DNA of 64,000 nucleotides from Sphingomonas turrisvirgatae (lineage in GTDB: Bacteria > Pseudomonadota > Alphaproteobacteria > Sphingomonadales > Sphingomonadaceae): contig NZ_MDDS01000004.1 of NCBI RefSeq assembly GCF_001721295.1, forward strand, positions 62,001 through 126,000. The letters are read 5' to 3'. The position numbers were made by a program, and so were the translations under genes. Of this stretch, positions 43,005 through 51,687 are shown piece by piece. The notes under the pieces were generated by a model. It did not search any database. It saw only the letters and a list, made by a program, of their open reading frames with translations, and had not been told where the DNA came from. Position 1 is the stretch's first letter, and each line of letters starts with the position of its first letter.

Positions 43005-44011
43005 GGCCGCCCCCTCCGCCCATCGTTGCGCAGGATGCGGACGCGCTGTTCGCTGCGCCGGTCGCCCAGGCGCAGCTCGGCGGCGGCGAAAAGGCGATCG
43101 ACCACCATGTAGCGGCCCTGCACGCGGTAATTGACCAGCTCGGCGTCACCGGCCGCGCCGGTCACGAACAGCGGCGGCATCTCGCCCTGCGAGATCCCGG
43201 CTGGAAACTCCACAAACACCTGCCGGCCATCGTCGAACGCGCGAACGGGCTTCCACGCCGCGCGGTCGCCTTCGATCCGGTAGCGGAAATTGAGCGCGGC
43301 CACGTCCACGCCAGTCGCCACCGGTGTGGCGAATGCAGCAGCCGCGTTGCGACCCTGCAAGGCAATCAGCGCGTCCTGCGGATAGGTCCACGAGACTGAA
43401 GCCATGTAGGTCGCAGTCGTGGCGCGCAGCTCCAGATGGTAGGTGCGTCGGTCGGTGTTGATGACGAGGTTCGTGGCGAGGTCCGGCCGGGTGGGCTTGA
43501 CGAGGATATGCACCCGGGCCGTGGCGCCGCTGCCGCTAACCGTGTCGCCGATGATCCAGCGCACCGTGTCCCCGGCCGCGACCGGCCCCGGCCCCACGAG
43601 CTGCTCACCTTCCTGTAGCGCGATGTCCGTCACCTGGCCGGGCGCGGTATAGACCTGATAGAGCGCGCCGTCGGTCCAGGGATATTGCTGGATGGCGTTG
43701 AGGAAGCCATCGCGCACCGGCTGGATTCGGGCGGCGGCATTGGCGTCTCCGACGCGACGGCGCGGGTCGGCAGGCTCCGCCCGTCGCGGGCTCTCCGCCA
43801 CCGGCTTCAACTGACCGGGCAGCGGCAACGGTTCGGGGATCGTCACGATCTCGACGGCGCGCGGCTCGGCTGCGAGCGTCGCCACGATCGCGGGCGGCGG
43901 ATCGTCATAGGCGATCACGGGCGGCTTGGCCGACATGGTGGCGCAGCCGGCGAGCGCGAATGCGGAGACGAGGAGAACCGCCGAAGCGGAGCGGAATGAC
44001 GGGCGCTTCAT
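43001..44011 (-). CDS. trbG: Conjugal transfer protein TrbG (VirB9-like)
   Basis: 336 residues with signal and lipobox-like FALAGC near residue 22. After a Pro-rich stretch comes the VirB9/CagX domain (YQVYTAPGQVTDIALQEGEQL, HILVKPTRPDLATNLVI, then FRYRIEGDRAAWKPVRAFDDG, FVEFPAGISQGEMPPLF, and YMVVDRLFAAAELRLGDRR). It forms the outer-membrane core complex with TrbI. In this cluster the apparent lipobox suggests it also anchors itself, a job done by the VirB7 lipoprotein elsewhere. Confidence 0.95.
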   Translation of the reverse strand: MKRPSFRSASAVLLVSAFALAGCATMSAKPPVIAYDDPPPAIVATLAAEPRAVEIVTIPEPLPLPGQLKPVAESPRRAEPADPRRRVGDANAAARIQPVRDGFLNAIQQYPWTDGALYQVYTAPGQVTDIALQEGEQLVGPGPVAAGDTVRWIIGDTVSGSGATARVHILVKPTRPDLATNLVINTDRRTYHLELRATTATYMASVSWTYPQDALIALQGRNAAAAFATPVATGVDVAALNFRYRIEGDRAAWKPVRAFDDGRQVFVEFPAGISQGEMPPLFVTGAAGDAELVNYRVQGRYMVVDRLFAAAELRLGDRRSEQRVRILRNDGRRGRP

Positions 44012-44691
44012 TGCGACAGTTCCTTTGACCAGTTGAGGGCGTTGACGAAGACGCCGAGCGGGTTCTTGCGCAGGGCGTCAGGCGTGCGCGGCGGCTGGAC
44101 GACGATGGTGAGGATGGCCGACCAGCGCTCGGTGGCGGCGAGGCTGCCGTCCTGATAGCGCCGCTCGGTCCAGGCGACGCGGAAGCTGTCGGGCGATGCG
44201 CGGATGACGCTCGACACGTCCACCGCGACCTGCACCTGGCCGACATTGGCGAACGGGTCGTTGGCCCGCGCATAATCGTTGAGCGCCAGCGCACCGCGAT
44301 CGGTCGTGAAGTCGTAGGCGCGTAGCCAGTTCTGGCGGACGATGACCGGATCGGCCGGGATGCTCCGCACCTGCTCGATGAAGCGGGCGAGATGGAACGC
44401 GACCTGCGGATCGTTCGGACGGTAGCCGGCTTCGGCCGGCGCAACCGCCTGCGCCTCGCCCAGCCGATCTACTTGCACCACCCAAGGGACGATATGCCCG
44501 CGCGTCGATTGCCAGACGAGGCCGCCGGCGAGCCCGCCAGACAAAACGAGCGCGCCGAAGCACGCGAGCCGCCAGCTCCGCGCCTGAATCCGCGCCGAGC
44601 CGATGCGGTCGTCCCACGCCTGCGCCGCGCGCTGGTAGGGCGTCGCCGGCTCGGGCGTCTGGCTATAGCGGATAGAGGGTCGTCGAAACAT
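44008..44691 (-). CDS. trbF: Conjugal transfer protein TrbF (VirB8-like)
   Basis: 227 residues. Cytoplasmic N-terminal segment with YQRAAQAWDDRIGSARIQARSWR, one membrane span (LACFGALVLSGGLAGGLVW), and a VirB8/NTF2-like periplasmic domain (VPWVVQVDRLGEAQAV, HLARFIEQVRSIPADPVIVRQNW, ATERWSAILTIVVQPPRTPDALRKNPLGVFV). It nucleates assembly of the T4SS inner-membrane complex. Overlaps trbG by 4 bp. Confidence 0.94.
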   Translation of the reverse strand: MFRRPSIRYSQTPEPATPYQRAAQAWDDRIGSARIQARSWRLACFGALVLSGGLAGGLVWQSTRGHIVPWVVQVDRLGEAQAVAPAEAGYRPNDPQVAFHLARFIEQVRSIPADPVIVRQNWLRAYDFTTDRGALALNDYARANDPFANVGQVQVAVDVSSVIRASPDSFRVAWTERRYQDGSLAATERWSAILTIVVQPPRTPDALRKNPLGVFVNALNWSKELSQ

Positions 44692-44694
44692 GGA

Positions 44695-45999
44695 TCAATC
44701 CTTCTGGCTGGTATCGACGGACGTGCCGCCACCGCCGCCGTCGCCGGAGCGCAGCGTGTGGGCGGCGACGGTCGCGCCGTGGGTCATGGTCTGGCGGCGT
44801 TTCATCGCGGCCGCCCAGGCGGGCTGGCCGGCCTCGGGCGATGGCGTGGCGCTGCCGCCCGAAATCGTGCCGCCGGTGGCGGTGACGGCGGCGCGACCGC
44901 CGGAGCGGTAGCTGTCCTTGAGTGAGGCGGCCGCCTTGCGGAGCGGCGACATCGCGGCGCCGGCCGCCGCCTGGCCGACACCGCCAGCGCCGCCGGCGAC
45001 CGCAGCCGCGCTGATCTTACCGGCCGAGCCGAGCGCATACGCACTGTTGGCGGCGCCGGAGGTGAAGGCTGCCCCGCGGGCTGCACCGCCGATCGCGCCT
45101 GCCGTCGCGCCGACACCGAGCCGGGCGGCGGCAGCGCCGCCGGCCAGCGCGCCGCCAGCCGCGAGCACGGTTCCGGCCGCGGCGCCCGCGCCGAGCGCCG
45201 GGCCGCCTGAGACGATGCCATTGGCGATGGACGGACCGAAGATGCCAAGCCCCAGCAGGCAGAGTGAGGCGAGTGCGACGGCCATCGCATCCTCGATGCT
45301 CGGCTGCGCGCCACCGAACCCGGCGCGGAACTCGTCGAACAGCGTCGAGCCGATGCCGACGATCACGGCGAGCACCAGCACCTTTACGCCGGACGAGATG
45401 ACGAGCCCCAGCACGCGCTCGGCCATGAAGGCGGTCTTGCCGAACAGGCCGAACGGGATGAGCACGAAGCCGCATAGCGTCGCCAACTTGAACTCGATCA
45501 GCGTCACGAAGAGCTGGATCGACAGGATGAAGAAGGCGAGGATGACCAGCAGCCAGGCCATCAGTAGCACGGCGATCTGGATGAAGTTCTCGAAGAACGC
45601 GACCCAGCCCATCAGATCGGAGATCGACTGTAGGATCGGTTGGCCGGCCTCCAGCCCGACTTGGGCGACGCGGCCCGGCTGGAGCAGTTCGGCGGCGGTG
45701 AAGCCGGTGCCGGATGCTTTGAGGCCGAGCCCGGCGAAGCTCTCGAAGACGATGCGCGCGAGGCTGTTCCAGTTGCCGATGATGTAGGCGAAGACGCCGA
45801 CGAACAGCGTCTTTTTCACCAGCCGGGCGATGATGTCGTCACCTTCGCCCCATGTCCAGAACAGCGCGGCCAAGGTCACGTCGATGACGATCAGGGTGGT
45901 GGCGATGAACGCCACTTCGCCGCCCAGCAGGCCAAACCCGCTGTCAATGTAGCGGGTGAAGACATCCAGAAAGCGATCAACGACGCCGGTGCCGCCCAT
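44695..45999 (-). CDS. trbL: Conjugal transfer protein TrbL (VirB6-like polytopic protein)
   Basis: 434 residues from ATG 45999 with AAGGAG eight bases upstream; a TTG two codons earlier is less likely. At least five membrane segments fill residues 20-265 (including GEVAFIATTLIVIDVTLAALFW and LATLCGFVLIPFGLFGK), followed by an Ala/Gly-rich tail (AAGTVLAAGGALAGGAAAARL) and a polar C terminus. It forms the inner-membrane channel region of the mating-pair T4SS. Confidence 0.94.
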   Translation of the reverse strand: MGGTGVVDRFLDVFTRYIDSGFGLLGGEVAFIATTLIVIDVTLAALFWTWGEGDDIIARLVKKTLFVGVFAYIIGNWNSLARIVFESFAGLGLKASGTGFTAAELLQPGRVAQVGLEAGQPILQSISDLMGWVAFFENFIQIAVLLMAWLLVILAFFILSIQLFVTLIEFKLATLCGFVLIPFGLFGKTAFMAERVLGLVISSGVKVLVLAVIVGIGSTLFDEFRAGFGGAQPSIEDAMAVALASLCLLGLGIFGPSIANGIVSGGPALGAGAAAGTVLAAGGALAGGAAAARLGVGATAGAIGGAARGAAFTSGAANSAYALGSAGKISAAAVAGGAGGVGQAAAGAAMSPLRKAAASLKDSYRSGGRAAVTATGGTISGGSATPSPEAGQPAWAAAMKRRQTMTHGATVAAHTLRSGDGGGGGTSVDTSQKD

Positions 46000-46001
46000 G
46001 T

Positions 46002-46304
46002 TCAATTCTCCTTGGCCGAAGTGTCGTCGGCGATACGGGGGGCAGGACGCGCGCCGGGCGCGAGGAACCGACGACGGTTCTCGCCCCAGGCGCGAAGGCA
46101 GGCGGGGTCGCTCGCCCCGGCCGCGCCGATCGATTGGCAGCGGCGCAGTTCGATCAGCAGCGGGTCCATCGCCGATGTCTCGGCGACGGCCGCCGGCTCC
46201 GCACGCGCGGTTTCAGGAGCACGGCTCATCTCGATCGCCGTCATCGTGATTGCGATGGCGATGAAGATGACGGCGCCGATGCGGGCGAGGAGCTTGGTGT
46301 CCAC
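46002..46304 (-). CDS. trbK: Putative entry-exclusion protein TrbK-alt
   Basis: 100 residues from GTG 46304. One N-terminal membrane segment (IGAVIFIAIAITMTAIEM), then a periplasmic tail with LIELRRCQSIGAAGASDPACLRAW and NRRRFLAPGARPAP. Position between trbJ and trbL is that of trbK. These proteins reduce transfer into cells that already carry the element. Sequence is poorly conserved between systems, so the name rests on position and architecture. Confidence 0.82.
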   Translation of the reverse strand: MDTKLLARIGAVIFIAIAITMTAIEMSRAPETARAEPAAVAETSAMDPLLIELRRCQSIGAAGASDPACLRAWGENRRRFLAPGARPAPRIADDTSAKEN

Positions 46305-46309
46305 GACAG

Positions 46310-47068
46310 TCAGTCGCGAAACATGCGCGCGTTGCCCGGCTGGTAGCCGATGCGCGGGGTGAGGAAGCGGCGGAGCCGTTCGCGGCTTTCGGCTTCGACG
46401 GCCGCATTGCGCGCCGAATCCAGCGCCTGCGCCCGGCCCTGCGCGGCGAGCAGCGCCGTCAGGTCCGCGAGCTGCTGCGATTGCAGCGCGAGAAGCTGGT
46501 TGCCCGCCTGCGCGACCTGAAGCGCGCCCGTCGCCGACTGGCTGGACGAGACCAGGCTGTCCATCGTCGTGCGCGCGCCGTCGATATTGCCGACGACGCC
46601 GGCTTGAACGCGCAGCGCGTCCTCGAACGCGCCGACGCTATCCTCCCAGCGGGCATTGGCGTTGGCGACCATCTGCGCGTGGCTGCCGGTCAGCGCCGCG
46701 CCCTTGTAGCGGCCGTTGAACACCTGCTGGACGTTCTGCACGTCGTAGGCGATGCGCTGCGCTTCGCCGAGAAGCTGCTGGGTGCGCTGCACCTGCTGCT
46801 GCAATTGCTGGAGCGAGTTGAACGGCAGCGAAGCCAGATTGCGCGCCTCATTGATAAGGCTGGTCGCCTGCTGCTGGATTTGCTGGATCTGATTGTTGAC
46901 CTGCTGGAGCGACCGGGCGGCCGTCAGCACGTTCTGCGCATAGTTGGTCGGGTCATAGACGATCCCGCCGAACTGGGCGTGGGCGGGCGTGGCGGCGGTG
47001 ATGCCAATGACGCTCGACGTGGCGATGGCGCCGGCCAGGATGGCTCGGCGCAGGATGGTGGTCTTCAT
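46310..47068 (-). CDS. trbJ: Conjugal transfer protein TrbJ (VirB5-like)
   Basis: 252 residues from ATG 47068; the longer open frame upstream overlaps trbE. Signal peptide ending in ATPAHAQ. The mature protein opens with FGGIVYDPTNYAQNVLTA, then a Gln-rich coiled coil (LQQVNNQIQQIQQQATSLI) and GRYKGAALTG, and ends in RFLTPRIGYQPGNARMFRD. It is a periplasmic minor pilus or adhesin component of the T4SS. The start overlaps the trbE stop by 4 bp. Confidence 0.94.
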   Translation of the reverse strand: MKTTILRRAILAGAIATSSVIGITAATPAHAQFGGIVYDPTNYAQNVLTAARSLQQVNNQIQQIQQQATSLINEARNLASLPFNSLQQLQQQVQRTQQLLGEAQRIAYDVQNVQQVFNGRYKGAALTGSHAQMVANANARWEDSVGAFEDALRVQAGVVGNIDGARTTMDSLVSSSQSATGALQVAQAGNQLLALQSQQLADLTALLAAQGRAQALDSARNAAVEAESRERLRRFLTPRIGYQPGNARMFRD

Positions 47069-49500
47069 ATCGGTAACTCCTGCTGGCTGGGGGGAAGAAG
47101 CTCGACGGCCCAGGCGCAGCCGCGATGGCGCAGCCATTCGGCGGCGAAGCGCTCGCGGCCGTGGGTCTCGATCAGTTCGGCGATGCGGAGCTGGTCTGTC
47201 TTGGAAGAGGCGGCGGCGAAGGCGAGCGCGACCTCACCCAGCCCCAGCTCAAACAGCCGGTTGCCGCGGCGCGACTGGCAGTAATAGTCGCGCTTCGGCG
47301 TCGCTCGGCTGAGAATTTCGATCTGGCGGGCGTTCAGGCCGAAGCGCCCATAGATGGCCGCGATCTGCGGTTCGGCGGCGCGCTCGTTCGGCAGGAAAAT
47401 GCGTGTCGGGCAGCTTTCGATGATAGCCGGCGCGATATTTGAGGTTTCTATGTCGGCGAGGCTCTGCGTGGCGAAGACGACGCTGGCGTTCTTCTTCCTG
47501 AGCGTCTTGAGCCACTCGCGGAGCTGCGCCGCGAAGTCCGGGCTGTCGAGGACAAGCCAGCCCTCGTCGATGATGATGAGCGTGGGCGAGCCGTCCAACC
47601 GACCTTCGATCCGGTGGAACAGATAGGACAGGACCGCGGCGGCCGACTCGGCGCCGACCAACCCCTCCGTCTCGAACGCCTGGATCAATGCCTCGCCGAG
47701 ACGCTCGGCCTCGGCATCGAGCAACCGGCCCCACGGCCCGCCGATGCAGTAAGGGGCAATGGCCTGCTTGAGCTGCTGGCTCTGCAACAGCACGGCTAAC
47801 CCGGTCAGCGTGCGTTCGGAAACTGGCGCGCTGGCGAGGGAGCCAAGCGCCGACCAGATGTGCTCCTTGGCCTGCGGATCGACCGCGACGCCTTCGGACG
47901 CGAGGATCGCCGCCAGCCATTCGGCTGCCCAGGCGCGCTCGGCCGGATCGTCGATGCGGGCGAGCGGCTGGAGCTGGACGCCATCGCCCGCCTCGTCGGC
48001 GAGCATCCCGCCCAAGTCCTGCCAGTCGCCGCCCATGCCGATCGCGGCGGCGCGGATGCTGCCGCCGAAGTCGAAGGCGAAGACCTGCGCACCTTCGTAG
48101 CGGCGGAACTGCATCGCCATCATCGCGAGCAGGACGCTCTTGCCCGCCCCGGTGGGGCCGACGATCAGCGTGTGGCCGACATCGCCGACGTGAAGGGAAA
48201 ACCGGAACGGGGTCGATCCTTCGGTCTTGCCGTAGAGCAAGGGGGGAGCACCGAAATGATCGTCCCGTTCCGGCCCCGCCCATACTGCTGACAGGGGGAT
48301 CAGGTGGGCGAGATTGATGGTGGAAATCGGGGGCTGGCGGACGTTGGCGTAGGTGTGGCCGGGAAGTGAGCCGAGCCACGCTTCGATCGCGTTCATGCCC
48401 TCGTGGATGACGGTAAAGTCGCGGCCTTGGATCACCTTCTCGACCAGCCGCAGCTTTTCGGCGGCAATGGCGGGATCGCGGTCCCATACCGTCACCGTCG
48501 CCGTGACATAGGCCATGCCGGCATAGTCAGCGCCCAGTTCCTGCAAGGCGATGTCGGCGTCGGCTGCCTTGTTCGAGGCGTCGCTGTCGAGCAGCGCGCT
48601 CGCTTCGTTGGTCATCACCTCTTTCAGGATGGCTGCGACGGACTTGCGCTTGGCGAACCACTGGCGGCGGATGCGGCTCAGCAGCTTGGTCGCGTCGGTC
48701 TTGTCGAGCATGATCGCGCGGGTGGACCAGCGATACTCGAAGGCGAGCCGGTTCAGCTCGTCGAGCAGGCCGGGGAACGTGACGCTCGGGAATCCCGTGA
48801 TCGTCAGCGTGCGGAGGTGATGGTCGCCGAGCTTGGGTTCAAGCCCGCCGGTCAGCGGCTCGTCGGCCAACAGGGCGTCGAGGTGCATCGGCGTTTCCGG
48901 CACCCGCACACGCTGGCGACGGGTCGAGACGGAGGAATGAAGGTAGGTCAGCGTCTCGGCATCATCGAGCCAGCGGACCTCGGGCACGAAGCCTTCGACC
49001 AAACCCAGCACCCGGTCACTGCGATCGGTGAAGCCTTTGAGCAACTCCCACGGATCGACGCCGGTCGTGGCCCGGCCCTCGTAGAGCCAACCTTCGGCGC
49101 GTGCGGCTTCCTCGGCGGGCGGCATCCACAGCAGCGTAAGGAAATAGCGGCTCTCGAAGTGCGCGCCTTCCTCGCTGAACTGCTCGCACCGCTCCGTATC
49201 GACCAGCGCCGACACGGGATCGGGGAAGTCGGAGGCCGGGTAGTCGAGCGCTGGCGTACGCTGCGCGTCAACGAAAATCGCCCAGCCCGAGCCCAAGCGC
49301 CGGAGCGCTCCATTAAGCCGCGAGGTCGTGGCGACCAGCTCGGCCGGTGTTGCGCTGTCGAGATCGGGACCGCGGAAGCGCGCCGTGCGCTGGAAGCTGC
49401 CGTCCTTGTTCAGAATGACGCCTTCTCCGACCAGCGCCGCCCAAGGCAGGAAGTCGGCCAGGTGCGCAGCTTTGCTGCGATATTCACGCAAGCTCATCAT
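47065..49500 (-). CDS. trbE: Conjugal transfer ATPase TrbE (VirB4-like)
   Basis: 811 residues from ATG 49500 (a second ATG follows at once; upstream frame is a shadow of trbD). N-terminal CagE/VirB4 domain (EYRSKAAHLADFLPWAALVGEGV, GALRRLGSGWAIFVDAQR), then the P-loop IVGPTGAGKSVLLAMMAMQFRR-type Walker A near residue 445, Walker B IIIDEGWLVLDSP, and the TraC-F-type end ATPKRDYYCQSRRGNRLFEL. It powers pilus assembly and substrate transfer. Start overlaps the trbD stop. Confidence 0.96.
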   Translation of the reverse strand: MMSLREYRSKAAHLADFLPWAALVGEGVILNKDGSFQRTARFRGPDLDSATPAELVATTSRLNGALRRLGSGWAIFVDAQRTPALDYPASDFPDPVSALVDTERCEQFSEEGAHFESRYFLTLLWMPPAEEAARAEGWLYEGRATTGVDPWELLKGFTDRSDRVLGLVEGFVPEVRWLDDAETLTYLHSSVSTRRQRVRVPETPMHLDALLADEPLTGGLEPKLGDHHLRTLTITGFPSVTFPGLLDELNRLAFEYRWSTRAIMLDKTDATKLLSRIRRQWFAKRKSVAAILKEVMTNEASALLDSDASNKAADADIALQELGADYAGMAYVTATVTVWDRDPAIAAEKLRLVEKVIQGRDFTVIHEGMNAIEAWLGSLPGHTYANVRQPPISTINLAHLIPLSAVWAGPERDDHFGAPPLLYGKTEGSTPFRFSLHVGDVGHTLIVGPTGAGKSVLLAMMAMQFRRYEGAQVFAFDFGGSIRAAAIGMGGDWQDLGGMLADEAGDGVQLQPLARIDDPAERAWAAEWLAAILASEGVAVDPQAKEHIWSALGSLASAPVSERTLTGLAVLLQSQQLKQAIAPYCIGGPWGRLLDAEAERLGEALIQAFETEGLVGAESAAAVLSYLFHRIEGRLDGSPTLIIIDEGWLVLDSPDFAAQLREWLKTLRKKNASVVFATQSLADIETSNIAPAIIESCPTRIFLPNERAAEPQIAAIYGRFGLNARQIEILSRATPKRDYYCQSRRGNRLFELGLGEVALAFAAASSKTDQLRIAELIETHGRERFAAEWLRHRGCAWAVELLPPSQQELPI

Positions 49501-49769
49501 GGCCGCATCCATGTCGGGTAACGGAGGTGGCGGCGGGCCACGTCCACGAATTGCGGGTCGCGGCGCGCGGCCCAGACGGACAGCCCGTGGCCGACGGCCC
49601 AGATGACCAACCCAGCGATCCAGAGCCGCAGGCCCAGACCGATCGCGCCTGCCAACGTGCCGTTGACGATGGCGAGCGACCGCGGCGCGCCGCCGAGCAG
49701 AATCTGCTCGGTCAGCGCCCGGTGAACCGGCGCGAAATAGCCGGGGATCGGCTCGGCCGCGTCCAACAT
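49497..49769 (-). CDS. trbD: Conjugal transfer protein TrbD (VirB3-like)
   Basis: 90 residues, starting at the trbC stop (1-bp overlap). PGYFAPVHRALTEQILLGGAPRS leads into membrane segments LAIVNGTLAGAIGLGLRLW and IAGLVIWAVGHGLSVWA, then the RDPQFVDVARRHLRY tail seen in VirB3/TrbD proteins. Small inner-membrane subunit that works with TrbE. Confidence 0.93.
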   Translation of the reverse strand: MLDAAEPIPGYFAPVHRALTEQILLGGAPRSLAIVNGTLAGAIGLGLRLWIAGLVIWAVGHGLSVWAARRDPQFVDVARRHLRYPTWMRP

Positions 49770-50101
49770 CAGACCAACGCTCCGCCGCCAAAGCTGAAGA
49801 AGCTGAGGAAGAACGAACTGGCCGCAAACGCGATCGACAGGCCGAAAACGATCTGTATCAGCTTGCGCGCACCGCCCGACGTGTCGCCGAACGCTAATGT
49901 CAGGCCGGTGATGATGATGATCATCACCGCGATGATCTTCGCCACCGGTCCCTCAATGCTTTCGAGGATCGACTGAAGAGGAGCTTCCCACGGCATCGAC
50001 GAACCGCCCGCATGGGCCGGGGCGGCGATTGTCAGCGCGACGACGCTGGCGGTGGCGGCGAGCATGGCGCGGCGTGCGCCATGCCGAAGGGCATGGATCA
50101 T
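49769..50101 (-). CDS. trbC: Conjugal transfer pilin TrbC (VirB2-like)
   Basis: 110 residues with a signal peptide (ATASVVALTIAAPAHA) and two hydrophobic segments (IIAVMIIIITGLTLAFG and LIQIVFGLSIAFAASSFFLSF) separated by the short basic loop GGARK. This is the VirB2/TrbC prepilin layout; in RP4 the S26 protease TraF matures and cyclises TrbC, and a traF homologue is present at 56961. Overlaps trbB by 4 bp. Confidence 0.93.
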   Translation of the reverse strand: MIHALRHGARRAMLAATASVVALTIAAPAHAGGSSMPWEAPLQSILESIEGPVAKIIAVMIIIITGLTLAFGDTSGGARKLIQIVFGLSIAFAASSFFLSFFSFGGGALV

Positions 50102-51084
50102 TGTTCGTCTCCAAGGTTCTGGGCTGTGAGGGAATTCAGGCGGTAATCGTCGCTGGCGGGGTCGAGTCCCTCGACGCGGGCCAGTTCGGTAAGCCGGCGG
50201 CCGTGTCCGTCGCGGACCAGCACGGCGATTAGGTCGATGGTCTCAGCGATGAGCGCGCGCGGGACCGTCACGACGGCCTCCTGTATGAGTTGCTCCATGC
50301 GGCGAAGCGCGCCGAGCGCGGTGCCGGCGTGGATGGTGCCGACGCCGCCCGGATGTCCGGTGCCCCAGGCTTTGATGAGGTCGAGCGCCTCAGCACCACG
50401 CACTTCGCCGATCGGAATGCGGTCCGGCCGCAAGCGCAGCGACGAGCGGACCAACTCGGACAGCGACACCACGCCGTCTTTGGTCCGCATGGCGACGAGG
50501 TTGGGCGCGGCGCATTGCAGCTCGCGCGTGTCTTCGATCAGAACGATGCGGTCGCTGGTTTTCGCCACCTCGGCGAGCAGCGCGTTGACCAGCGTCGTCT
50601 TGCCGCTGCCGGTCCCGCCGGCGACGAGGATATTGGCGCGGGTTTCGACACCGTGCCGCAGCGCCTCGGCCTGAACCGCCGACATGATCCCGGCACGCGC
50701 ATAGTCGTCGAGTGTGAAGACGGCGACGGCCGGCTTGCGGATTGCGAAGGTGGGTGCGGCGACGATGGGTGGCAGAAGCCCTTCAAAGCGTTCGCCACCC
50801 TCCGGAAGCTCGGCTGAGACGCGCGGGGCGCGGGCGTGAACCTCGACGCCGACATGGTGCGCGACCAGGCGGATGATCCGCTCACCATCGGCGGCCGACA
50901 GCAACTCGTCCGTATCGCTGATGCCTGCGCCCAGTCGATCGACCCACAGCCGGCCGTCGGGATTCAACATCACTTCGATGACGGCGGGATCGTCCAGCCA
51001 AGCCGCGATCGATGCGCCCATCGCCGTGCGCAGCATCCGCGCGCCGCGTGTCTTGGCCTCGGATCGGATCGGCTGGACGTTCAA
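50098..51084 (-). CDS. trbB: Conjugal transfer ATPase TrbB (VirB11-like)
   Basis: 328 residues from TTG 51084, which has AGGGG eight bases upstream; the frame is open further but without a ribosome site. N-terminal domain (AAWLDDPAVIEVMLNPDGRLWVDRL), then the VirB11 NTPase: Walker A in VAGGTGSGKTTLVNALLAE, Asp-box LIEDTRELQC, Walker B IGEVRGAEALDLIKAW, and His-box GGVGTIHAGTALGALRRMEQL. Hexameric ATPase at the base of the T4SS. The start choice places the ribosome site inside the hairpin at 51089-51106. Confidence 0.92.
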   Translation of the reverse strand: MNVQPIRSEAKTRGARMLRTAMGASIAAWLDDPAVIEVMLNPDGRLWVDRLGAGISDTDELLSAADGERIIRLVAHHVGVEVHARAPRVSAELPEGGERFEGLLPPIVAAPTFAIRKPAVAVFTLDDYARAGIMSAVQAEALRHGVETRANILVAGGTGSGKTTLVNALLAEVAKTSDRIVLIEDTRELQCAAPNLVAMRTKDGVVSLSELVRSSLRLRPDRIPIGEVRGAEALDLIKAWGTGHPGGVGTIHAGTALGALRRMEQLIQEAVVTVPRALIAETIDLIAVLVRDGHGRRLTELARVEGLDPASDDYRLNSLTAQNLGDEQ

Positions 51085-51088
51085 GGAT

Positions 51089-51106
51089 CGGCCCCTAAAG
51101 GGGCCG
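51089..51106 (-). promoter_or_regulatory. Hairpin covering the trbB ribosome binding site
   Basis: CGGCCCC and GGGGCCG pair perfectly (7 bp, loop of four bases) directly upstream of the TTG start of trbB. On the mRNA the AGGGG ribosome site lies in the 3' arm, so the fold would hide it. Either a translational control element or a terminator remnant. Confidence 0.4.
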
Positions 51107-51252
51107 GGCGAACCGCCGCCCGGCGTCAGGAGCACATCAAGAGACGCAGAAATATCGAGGCTGCAACAGCTACTTGGCGGCGTAGTAGAGACGGCGGCGG
51201 ATACTTGCGCGATGCGGACTACCAGTTCGCCACAGTCCGGCTTCAGATGCCT

Positions 51253-51678
51253 TTATTCCGAATCGGTCGGCGACTTCGGCCAGACATCCTCAGGGATTTC
51301 GTCCATCAAGCTCTTGCCGCTGGCGTAGCGCCGGCCAAGCGTCTCCACGAACCCCTCATAGCGCTTGCGACCCTTCACCTGCGCGGCCGCCTGATCCTCG
51401 TCGGGCAGCGGCGGGGTCACGGACAGCCAGAACCGAACGAACAGCGCCAGCGCCTCGGTCGTCAGGCCGGTGTTGCGCTCCAACCGCAGCACCTGCCGGG
51501 ACAGGCGGTCGAGCCGCCGCGCGAACGCCGCCTCCATCCGATCTGCCCCGTCCGGCGACAGGTAGGACGCCACGGCAGCCTCCACGATCGCCGAGCGTGA
51601 TATGCGCCGGCGGATCGCCAGCTCGTCCACCTGCTTGGCGAGCGCGGGCGGGAAATAGACGTTGAGCCGGGTTCGCAT
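51253..51678 (-). CDS. CopG-family ribbon-helix-helix protein
   Basis: 141 residues from ATG 51678, which has AGGAGG five bases upstream. The N terminus RTRLNVYFPPALAKQVDELAIRRRISRSAIVEAAVASYL is a ribbon-helix-helix DNA-binding domain. The C-terminal half is helical (MEAAFARRLDRLSRQVLRLERN, ALALFVRFWL). This gene lies between traG and trbB in many alphaproteobacterial conjugation clusters and is annotated as CopG or a conjugal transfer protein. It may regulate the operon or assist the relaxosome. Confidence 0.88.
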   Translation of the reverse strand: MRTRLNVYFPPALAKQVDELAIRRRISRSAIVEAAVASYLSPDGADRMEAAFARRLDRLSRQVLRLERNTGLTTEALALFVRFWLSVTPPLPDEDQAAAQVKGRKRYEGFVETLGRRYASGKSLMDEIPEDVWPKSPTDSE

Positions 51679-51687
51679 GTTCACCTC

